The position numbers and the translations under genes are program-made. A model generated the notes under the pieces. It had not been told where the DNA came from. It saw only the letters and a list, made by a program, of their open reading frames with translations, and did not search any database. Positions 7,318 through 14,462 of a stretch of 25,463 nt of DNA are shown piece after piece. Source of the DNA: Aurantiochytrium sp. KH105 (Eukaryota > Sar > Bigyra > Thraustochytrida > Thraustochytriidae); contig BGKB01000309.1 of the NCBI GenBank assembly GCA_003116975.1, positions 1 through 25,463 on the forward strand, given 5' to 3'. Each line of letters begins with the position of its first letter. Positions within the stretch are counted from its first letter, which is position 1.

Positions 7318-10300
7318 TTAGCCTGAGCGACGCTTGTAAAAGAGAACGTAAGCTAATTCGGAGACGACTTCTTCCGGTTTCGCGACAGAAGTACGTGAGT
7401 CGTCCATGTTATACCATGCACCAGAGTCTGTCTGATGTACAAAAGCGGTGTAATGTCCGCCACCCATACCGCCAATGTGATTAGAAACGGCATAAAGATC
7501 ATAAATGGGCGCAGGATCTCCCTCCTTGTAGCCTCGCACAAAGTCGGTGAGATCAAGCCCCTCCATGGGAAAATCAACGAGATCGTTGATCTTTTCCCGA
7601 TCAATCCACGAGCGCACATACCGACTGCGCTCGTAGTAGAACCGCTTCAAATGCACAACGAGAATCTCCGGGGTGCTCCAGAGATCCATTTGCTTGTATG
7701 CCTTGACAAAGTCCTTGCACTTGGGGCAGTACCACTCGTCATTCTCGCCGAGTTGCTCGCGCTCCCGAAAACGATTGAAGCACTCATAAATGTCGATTCC
7801 ACTCTCTTTGGGGGAAGTGTGACCACGGAGATTCTCCGCCGACTCATCAAGCTCCACAGGGCCCAAGCCATAAGACTCGTTCCTCTCCTCCCAAGACTGA
7901 TTGCGTCGTGTTGTAATAGCCCGTTTGGAGGCCGTGGGAAAACGCAGCGCATCCAGACCGGCTCGAGTGAATTTAACAATGATTGTGTCCGATGGATTCC
8001 AGGCGCTGTCGGTCACGGGCACGACAACCTTGGAAACCATGGAGTTGTACACGTTGTAAGGCACTTCGCTAATGTCAGCCTTTTCGCCGAGACCTGGGCG
8101 GTCCTCGGGGTTCGGGGAGAATTCGGCAGAGAATGCAGCGGGCGGTTCGGCGTCATCCCGAAACATGAAACGGCAGCGTTGCCAGATAAATTCGAGCATT
8201 TCACGCGAGGTGATCCTGCCTTCGACCAAGAAGAACTCTGACATACGAAAGCACAGATACGTAGAGTCCGGGTACATGAAGCGCAGTTCAACGATGCGTG
8301 ATTTGGGTGCTTGGCGCGCAATGGCAGCGGCAGCTGCGGCCTCGCGAGGTCCCTTGGCCGAGGTCGTTGCGGTGCGAGTCGCCTGAGTGCTTGGCGACGA
8401 GAATGACGATAAAGTGTTGCCGCGGAGAATAGGAATCTCGTACGCCATAAGGTCCTTGCTATCATCCCAGTTCTTGAGGTCTGAATGGTAGCGGAGGCGG
8501 TATTCCTCGGCCTTGGTGGCAGGCGGTGGCGCGGTCGGGTCGTGCAGAATGCTTCCAGCCATCTTTTTGTTATTGTAGAGCTCGAGCAAGAGTAGCTCCT
8601 CGGGGGCAATGCCAGTACGATCGGAGAGCCAGGCTGCCACGTCTGCGTGCGTGCCATTGACCGGAACCTCGGCCACGAAGCGCATCAACTTCGGTGGCGG
8701 GGCCGGTTTATCGCGTGTAGGGGTGATAAGACTATGCAACACGATATTGATCCTTCGCGTTTGGGACTTGGGGATCGGGACACTCCAGTTCGAGTAAGGG
8801 TCAAACTTGACGGCCTCGTTTTCACAGACCGGGCAGGTAAGATGCGATCGGAGAAGGCCCATGAAATCATCAACAATGACGCTCTCGTTGCGTAGCTTGA
8901 AGACGTCCCATGACTCTCTCGCCACAACCTCGTCGGGTCGGCCTTGCGACTCGACCGTCTCCGTGTACGGCTTTTTCTTGACGCGATTCAGGTCCTCGTG
9001 CAGTCCGTCCAAGAGGAGGGAAAAGAGTTCGTGCGAGTCCTGCTGCTGAAAACCCTGGAATTGGGTGAACGCGCGGCCGAGCTCGTGCTTAAACTCGGTG
9101 GGAACCACGACGCGATAGCGGTCACTCCAAATTTCTTTGATGAGGCCCGCGTACGCCTCGGCAAGTTTACCGCCCGTGCCCAAAGGGTTCTTGCGGTTCA
9201 GATCCGCCTCGTACTCGCCTCGGAGAAAGTAGTCCGTGAGCGGCAGTGTAAAGCTCAGACACTGCAGCATTGAATTCATGAAGCAGGTGTTGCCGAGATT
9301 ACGAAGTCCCACAATGCCGCCCGCTTCGGGTCGTTCCTGGACGCTCTGCGGCCCAAAAGTGGTCTTGGGTTTGGCAGTGTGCGTATATTTCTGGGCAATG
9401 TACTCGGAATCGAGGTCAATCCAGACCTCTTTGCGCTGCGTATAGAGGCTACCAGTTCGCACCTCAACAAGAACAACACCACGACTTGTGGTGGCTGCGG
9501 CTTTGCCTGACGGAGGTGAGGGCGGAGAAGCGGATGACCGCGTCAACGAGAGCCTTGCACCACGAAAGGGCCGCATCAAATTCCGTCGCTTTCGCTTCGG
9601 CTTGGCAGCACGATCGGGTGTTGCAGAAGCGGTCGCATCGGCCTCGTCCATGTCCATTTCGTCCGTTCCCGAGCTCCCATCGCTGGCATTCTCCGCCACC
9701 GCCGGGGAGGTAACAGTGCGATCAAACTGCTTCACCGTGCCGAGCAACCAGGTTCCCCGCATGGTTAGTGAGGTCTGCGGAACGAGATCACGGTGCACTT
9801 CAATCTCCTCGTCCTTTCGCAACTGCGTGCGCCAGTCCGGGACCCGAGTGTACGGATTGGCAAGACGTTCCGTGTCATTGAGGTCGAAATCCTCGTCTTC
9901 CTCATCGGGAAAGGTGAGAAAGTGGACCCGCAGCACGCGTTTCGGTGCCCCGTTTCTCGCTGCCGCTGTGCTAACATCCACGACCTGGGCTTCGTACCAG
10001 CGATTATCCTTGCGTCGCTTGGCATCAACAAGCTGACCCGGGAGAGGTTCACCGCGGACAAAGGAGGCTGCGCGGCCTCGCAGAGTCCTTGGTAGCGAGG
10101 AAGCGTCGGCCAAGTCATCATCTTCCTCTTCATCCTCGTCAGAATCGAGGTTGGACGACTTCTTTTTGCGCATGGAATAGCGGCGCTTCTCCGTGACCTC
10201 CTCGGAGCCATCGCCGCAGAGCCAGTGCCGGGCCTTGGTCGATTTCATTTCAAACAAGATTTTCCATCTGCCAAGACCAATGAGAGCGTCCTTGAGCTCC

Positions 10301-10887
10301 TCTTCCATGACGTCCTCGTGCACGAGGTTGAAGGCGTCAGCGGATGCTTCGCAGATCCAGATTCTCGTGTCCGTGTCGGCGGGGACAACCACTCTGGATT
10401 CTTGGCCGAGAAAGTCACGCACCATGCCTTCGAGATCTGCAAACAGGACAGACCGGGGCACCACCAGGAGCTTGTTTGCGGCAAGGCTGGGAGACCCGCT
10501 TTGTGGGCCGACTGTGAGCACGTAAAAACGCACGGGGAAGATTTCTACATAGAGCTCTTCCTTGGAATTGCGATGCACCGCGCCAGAGATTTCGTGCGTT
10601 GCCCCATACCATTCTCGAAGGACTTCCCAGACAGCTTCATGGCGAAGCTCGTACTCGGACCCTTCGGAGACCCCATCATCTTTGAGAGCCTTACCGCTCG
10701 AATCAACAATGTTCGAGTTGTCGATCGTCTCGGGGTCCGGGCCGCCGTTCTCCGTGTGTCTGAGCCATGCTTTCCACCACGTCGTGGAGACCGCAAACCA
10801 CCTGTCTCCCTCGTGAAGCTTCGCTTCATGGAGCTCGCGCAGCCGGCTCACTTCGCGTTTCTGTTCGCTCACGCTCGGGGCGCCCAT
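7318..10887 (-). CDS. Ubiquitin carboxyl-terminal hydrolase, USP4/11/15 type with DUSP domain
   Basis: A cysteine deubiquitinase of 1189 residues. From the N-terminus: a DUSP domain (about 12-125; HEGDRWFAVSTTWWKAWLRH, VRFYVL), a ubiquitin-like segment (about 138-220), an acidic linker (247-269), one or two Tudor-like segments (278-404 with RWYEAQVVDV and a VHF/PDWR block; about 469-505), then the split USP catalytic domain. Catalytic Cys535 sits in GLRNLGNTCFMNS, the Cys-box helper in QQDSHELF (about 615-622), the His1145 box in GGGHYTAFV, and Asp1162/1163 in YNMDDS. Two CxxC pairs (685/688 and 1054/1057) form the usual zinc ribbon. The roughly 330-residue insertion between them includes another ubiquitin-like stretch (about 714-819), as in USP4/11/15. 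ATG at 10885-10887 begins MGAPSVSEQK just before the DUSP; upstream the frame is open but low-complexity and lacks an ATG. The substrate is unknown. Confidence 0.93.
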   Translation of the reverse strand: MGAPSVSEQKREVSRLRELHEAKLHEGDRWFAVSTTWWKAWLRHTENGGPDPETIDNSNIVDSSGKALKDDGVSEGSEYELRHEAVWEVLREWYGATHEISGAVHRNSKEELYVEIFPVRFYVLTVGPQSGSPSLAANKLLVVPRSVLFADLEGMVRDFLGQESRVVVPADTDTRIWICEASADAFNLVHEDVMEEELKDALIGLGRWKILFEMKSTKARHWLCGDGSEEVTEKRRYSMRKKKSSNLDSDEDEEEDDDLADASSLPRTLRGRAASFVRGEPLPGQLVDAKRRKDNRWYEAQVVDVSTAAARNGAPKRVLRVHFLTFPDEEDEDFDLNDTERLANPYTRVPDWRTQLRKDEEIEVHRDLVPQTSLTMRGTWLLGTVKQFDRTVTSPAVAENASDGSSGTDEMDMDEADATASATPDRAAKPKRKRRNLMRPFRGARLSLTRSSASPPSPPSGKAAATTSRGVVLVEVRTGSLYTQRKEVWIDLDSEYIAQKYTHTAKPKTTFGPQSVQERPEAGGIVGLRNLGNTCFMNSMLQCLSFTLPLTDYFLRGEYEADLNRKNPLGTGGKLAEAYAGLIKEIWSDRYRVVVPTEFKHELGRAFTQFQGFQQQDSHELFSLLLDGLHEDLNRVKKKPYTETVESQGRPDEVVARESWDVFKLRNESVIVDDFMGLLRSHLTCPVCENEAVKFDPYSNWSVPIPKSQTRRINIVLHSLITPTRDKPAPPPKLMRFVAEVPVNGTHADVAAWLSDRTGIAPEELLLLELYNNKKMAGSILHDPTAPPPATKAEEYRLRYHSDLKNWDDSKDLMAYEIPILRGNTLSSFSSPSTQATRTATTSAKGPREAAAAAAIARQAPKSRIVELRFMYPDSTYLCFRMSEFFLVEGRITSREMLEFIWQRCRFMFRDDAEPPAAFSAEFSPNPEDRPGLGEKADISEVPYNVYNSMVSKVVVPVTDSAWNPSDTIIVKFTRAGLDALRFPTASKRAITTRRNQSWEERNESYGLGPVELDESAENLRGHTSPKESGIDIYECFNRFREREQLGENDEWYCPKCKDFVKAYKQMDLWSTPEILVVHLKRFYYERSRYVRSWIDREKINDLVDFPMEGLDLTDFVRGYKEGDPAPIYDLYAVSNHIGGMGGGHYTAFVHQTDSGAWYNMDDSRTSVAKPEEVVSELAYVLFYKRRSG

Positions 10888-11285
10888 CTCGGCGGCTTTT
10901 GCTTGCTCGCTTGGCTTTTCACCAACGAAACACCCGCGCTTCGGCACCGCTGCCCGCAGCCGCGTTCTTCGCGTCTGCCTCTCCGCGCGGAGCGCCGGGC
11001 GCTCGCGGAGCCGGCAGTGGCCTCGGGTGGCCGCAGAGCTCGCTCGTGCGCGGCACGTACGGCACGTGCTGCAGCTGCTTCGAGCGGAGCTCCCGCCCGG
11101 CGAGCGAGGGATGAAAGGAAAGGAAATAAATGAACACCGCTCGCCGCCTCGCGTGCCTGCAGCTGCTGTTCTCCCGCGACGAGCGCGCCGCGCAGGGCGG
11201 GGCCGCGAGGGAGGGCGCGCAGGGGAGGGCGCGAGGCTGCGCGGACGGGTGGGCGGAGGCCCGGGTTGCTGGATGTGGACGATGA

Positions 11286-11315
11286 GGATGGATGGATGGA
11301 TGGATGGATGGATGG
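11286..11315 (+). repeat. (GGAT)n microsatellite
   Basis: About seven GGAT units are followed by two GGGC units. It lies in the divergent USP/EF-hand spacer, about 400 bp upstream of the USP start codon. Confidence 0.9.
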
Positions 11316-11404
11316 GCGGGCGGGAGAATGCGGATGCGCACACTCGGGCTGGCACGCCCCCGGTGCAGCTGGCCGCTCGCCCGGCAGCGCGAGGCGGCGG
11401 CGCG

Positions 11405-11465
11405 ACGGGGGGAGCAGGGAAGGGGGGAGGGGAGGGAGGGAGGGAGGGAGGGAGGGAGGGAGGGA
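11405..11465 (+). repeat. Purine-rich (GGGA)n tract with G-quadruplex potential
   Basis: The plus strand is almost pure G/A with more than eight consecutive GGGA units after two longer G runs. Many runs of at least three G with one-base A loops meet the G-quadruplex rule. The same tract could form triplex (H-DNA) as a homopurine run. Confidence 0.85.
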
Positions 11466-12081
11466 GCCCGGCGAGCGCCGCTCCCGCGACGAGACCTGGG
11501 CTGACTCGACTTGACTCGGGTTTGCTGTCTTTGGCTCGCGCGTAAATTTTGAATCAAGAAAGAGAGAGACCAAAGGAAAGGAAAAACTGTGTACAGGCCA
11601 GGAAGAAGGAGATATAGCGCTATAGCCCACTTGCGGCGCCGGAGCTCCACTGTGCGGAAGCCGACTTGTATCCATGGAGGGTGCGCGGTACACGTTATAG
11701 CAGAACTTTTGGCCCTGCGTGCCTGCTGTGATAGGTGGCATCGGGTAAACTACGATGGATAAAGGTCCAAGGTGCACCCGTGGAGGATATGCCGAGCGCA
11801 ACGATTTCGCCGACGCAGGCAGAGCGCGCACGAGACGAGCGACGAGCAGACGAGCAAGCGCAAGAGCGCGCGCAAGAAGGGCGCGGAGAAGGAGCACAGC
11901 AGCGCCAGGAGCGAGCGAGCTTGGCGCGGGCGCGAGGAGACCCGCGTTGCGACCTCGGCGACGCTCGACGTGCGGAGAAGCGACGCCGAGAAGGGGCCGG
12001 CGGCTGGTTCTTGCGGGCGAGAGGGGAGGGAGAAAGACGTTGAGCAAGAGCGAGATCAGTGACATCATCGACACTGCGAAG

Positions 12082-12747
12082 ATGCCGCAGCGCGACGAGA
12101 GCAAGGACGAGGGCGCGGAGGGCAACGTGATGAGAGGCATGACGTGGCGAGGCGAGTGGGATGGGGAGTGGGCCGAGGCGTGGGACTCGCAGCAGAATCT
12201 GCAGCAAGATACCGACTCGTGGTTCAACTCGGCAGCGGCAGGCTCGTACGCGCTCACGGACGAGCAGCGCGAGGAGCTGCGCGGAATTTTTGAAGTATCT
12301 GCGCAGAGCCGCGTCGACAAGGCCTTCGAGGGCGAGGAGGCCCTCGTTCACCGTAAACAGCTGGGAGAGCTGATGCAAATGCTCGGCATCGTTCTCACGG
12401 ACGAAGAAGCGAACAGACTTGTGCAGGAGGTGACCTTGCAGAACCACGATGAGATGCGCTTCGAGGAGTTCTGCGACGTGGCGGCGCGCGTGTACGCCTC
12501 GTACGACGTTCACGAAGAAATCAAAGAGGCTTTTGTGGCCATGCGCGAGAACACAACCAACGAGGTTGGCGAACAATTTGTTTCCGCGCAGAGTCTCTTG
12601 CAGACATTTCGCGCCAATGGAAACGAGTCCATCTCTGAGGAAGACTGCGCGCGCATTGTTGCGCTTGTTGGGACGAGCGCTGGGCCCAATAGCACCATGA
12701 TCTCCTGGACTGATTTTCAATACCACATGATGTCCTCCGCGTTCTAG
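12082..12747 (+). CDS. Calmodulin/centrin-fold protein with degenerate EF-hands
   Basis: From ATG 12082 the product has 221 residues. The N-terminal 50 are Trp/Glu-rich and probably disordered (GMTWRGEW, GEWAEAW, DSWF). From about residue 55 the sequence has the helix-loop-helix rhythm of a four-EF-hand protein: LTDEQREELRGIF, LGELMQMLGIVLTDEEANRLVQEV, MRFEEFCDVAARVY, then EIKEAFVAM, SISEEDCARIVALVG and ISWTDFQYHMM. None of the loops has the DxDxDG calcium pattern, so calcium binding is unlikely at most sites. The frame is open to an ATG at 11755, which would add 109 Arg-rich residues that look like GC-biased leader, so I preferred 12082. A centrin-, calmodulin- or dynein-light-chain-like structural role is possible; I cannot choose. 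It shares the divergent spacer with the USP gene. Confidence 0.7.
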   Translation: MPQRDESKDEGAEGNVMRGMTWRGEWDGEWAEAWDSQQNLQQDTDSWFNSAAAGSYALTDEQREELRGIFEVSAQSRVDKAFEGEEALVHRKQLGELMQMLGIVLTDEEANRLVQEVTLQNHDEMRFEEFCDVAARVYASYDVHEEIKEAFVAMRENTTNEVGEQFVSAQSLLQTFRANGNESISEEDCARIVALVGTSAGPNSTMISWTDFQYHMMSSAF

Positions 12748-12868
12748 TTCTCTGCATCTGACACTTCGTTCATCTGGACCGATCATCTATCCGTTACAGG
12801 GTCCTCGGAGTCACCGTGACCGTGACCGTCCGTCTCAGACCATCTTAGAGAGGGACGTAAGGAGTGAA

Positions 12869-12892
12869 GGGGGGGTGGGGTGGGGGCGGGGG
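12869..12892 (+). other. Putative G-quadruplex with single-base loops
   Basis: Four G runs of 7, 4, 5 and 5 are separated by single T, T and C. It lies 122 nt past the EF-hand stop codon on the same strand, so it would be in that gene's 3' UTR or in the promoter of the next gene. Confidence 0.75.
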
Positions 12893-13222
12893 CAGGCAAC
12901 CTCATAGGTTGTCTGTACTCCAAGTCGATGTGTCTGCGGGCTCCCAATGACGGAAGAAGTCGACAAGCGAAGGCCCGGTCACTCGCTCGTTGAAACTCGG
13001 GATCGGGTGGTGTCTCACGGTTCACCGCGCGCACGGATGCGACGACGTGCCTTCGTCACAGAGAGCGAGCGAGGAAAAGCATACCAAAACAGACCCTGCG
13101 TGCTGCCGACGCCGACCTTGGCTGCTCATTCTCTGTAGAGAGAGAAGCATCTGATAAAGAAGAAAAAGGAGAAAAGGGAGAAAAGAAGGAGGCTCGAGGC
13201 ACTCAAGCGTTGACAGTGGCAG

Positions 13223-13251
13223 CGGCAGCGGCGGCGGCGGCGGCGGCGGCG
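13223..13251 (+). repeat. GGC/GCG trinucleotide repeat abutting a start codon
   Basis: About ten GGC/AGC-type triplets end directly at the ATG at 13252. Read in the frame of the downstream gene they encode poly-Ala, so the tract is either the end of the 5' UTR or a coding poly-Ala N-terminus with an upstream start. Confidence 0.8.
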
Positions 13252-13746
13252 ATGCAGCGGCAAGAGTCAAGTGACTCGCTCAAATTCGTATCGAGCGTCA
13301 ATGCACTCACACATGCAACATCAAAGAAGCAAATTGCCGAAGAAAAACGAGCGCAGCGGAAAGAGATATGCGTGCGAACGGAACGCGAAAGGCTGCGCCG
13401 TCTACGTGAGAAGCAGCGCGCTCTTGAGAAGGCCCGATCCCGCGAGCATGCTCGAAGGGTCGACGTGGCGCGACAGAAACTCGTCACAAAGCAACTTTTC
13501 CGCATCCAAGCAAGACATAATGGCTTTGATCTTGACAACTTTTCGTATCGTCCAGATCCAGCGTTGACACAAGGTCTCCTGCAGGTTACCTCCGATGCAC
13601 CTCTGGTAGGGTTTCCGCGCAAAACCGGATCAAATCTTGAGGACCGATCGCTCAAGCCTTCACTCTCGTCCATCTCCATCGTGTCACTTCCAGGGCCTCC
13701 AAGCCAGGATCGCGACCGCGTTGAGGTGGACTACAATCGAAAGTAG
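13252..13746 (+). CDS. Small basic coiled-coil hypothetical protein
   Basis: From the first in-frame ATG the product has 164 residues. Residues about 25-85 are a highly charged helix (AEEKRAQRKEI, RTERERLRRLREKQRALEKARSRE in two stretches), probably a single long helix or coiled coil. A short hydrophobic patch follows (LVTKQLFRIQ), then a Ser/Pro-rich, probably disordered tail ending DYNRK. I recognise no family. The frame continues open upstream through a GCG repeat to a stop just before 12994, without an ATG, so an upstream spliced exon is possible. It lies between the EF-hand gene and Rpn1, all on the plus strand. Coding is supported by length and by a sensible amphipathic helix, not by homology. 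Confidence 0.5.
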   Translation: MQRQESSDSLKFVSSVNALTHATSKKQIAEEKRAQRKEICVRTERERLRRLREKQRALEKARSREHARRVDVARQKLVTKQLFRIQARHNGFDLDNFSYRPDPALTQGLLQVTSDAPLVGFPRKTGSNLEDRSLKPSLSSISIVSLPGPPSQDRDRVEVDYNRK

Positions 13747-14462
13747 ATCATATCCATGCCAAAAGGCTCGGACCGCGCGCGAGCATCTGGGCCCGGTAAG
13801 ATCCAAGCATCACTCACGCACACACAAATATTGACCTCAAAGAAAGATACGGCTCAACGTGACTTACGATCGCGCCGACAGATGGTGCGTGGTGAATACA
13901 ATCATTTGACGCAGTAGCCCTGTCACCGATTTCCTCTCTCTTGTAAAATTCCAATCAATTGTAAATCACGATACCATACCTCAACCTTGCTTGATTCGGC
14001 CAGGACAGAATCCTCCAATGTCATCCATGTAATATCAAACAACATCACCCTCCACGGGACTCTGCGATCGACGCCATTCTCCTTCTCCTGGCTTGGCAGG
14101 GAGTCCGTGCCGGTGGTTGCTGTCCCCTCGGCTTGACGCGACTAGTAGGCCTCCTGATAAGAAGCACGAGGGGATTGGAGACAAGAAAAGAGACCCAAAC
14201 GCGCGTAAAGAGACCCATAAAAAAGCGCCGAAGCTTCTCTGCCGAGCGCAGAGCCGAGGTCGCGAGGGCGAGCAGTAGATCGCAAAGGAAGGCGCAGCGA
14301 GAGCAGCGAGAGCGCGCGCGGCGCGGCCCCGGACGGTCGCGTGGGAGCCCAGGCAGGCAGAGGCGGGCCGGGGCATCGCAGCGCAGCAGAGGCGCAGGAG
14401 GCAGGACTCCGCGCAGGCAGAGGCGGCCCGGCGGGAGCAGGCGCGCGGCTCGCTTATCGATC
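13747..14462. other. Spacer upstream of Rpn1
   Basis: The spacer is 716 bp. The left half is AT-richer (for example CAATCAATTGTAAAT near 13952). The right half is GC-rich, contains an AGTAGGCCTCC element at 14144-14154, and stays open in the Rpn1 frame from 14133 without an ATG. I see no separate gene. Confidence 0.5.

Larger units (their letters stand above)
10888..12081. promoter_or_regulatory. G-rich divergent spacer between USP and EF-hand genes
   Basis: The 1.2-kb spacer holds the 5' ends of two outward-facing genes. It is very GC-rich with strong strand asymmetry: GGAT and GGGA microsatellites on the plus strand (listed separately), a perfect 12-bp palindrome TATAGCGCTATA at 11613-11624, and Arg-rich open frames in several phases that look like compositional artefacts. 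An ATG at 11755 and one at 11789 precede the EF-hand start and could be upstream ORFs or an alternative N-terminus. Confidence 0.5.
12748..13251. other. Spacer between EF-hand gene and small basic protein
   Basis: About 504 bp. It contains ACCGTG repeats (12813-12830), a near-ideal G-quadruplex run at 12869-12892, a purine-rich tract (13157-13192) and a GCG/GGC trinucleotide repeat immediately before the next ATG. The frame of the next gene is open back to 12994 without an ATG. Confidence 0.5.

Noticed and set aside
10888..11355. 156-codon extension of the USP frame
   Set aside because: It starts with GTG, not ATG, and consists of Pro/Ser/Arg repeats created by the GGAT/GGGA tracts.
11755..12081. 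109-codon extension of the EF-hand frame from an ATG at 11755
   Set aside because: Arg-rich and low complexity, with other frames also open over the same DNA. Kept as an alternative start only.
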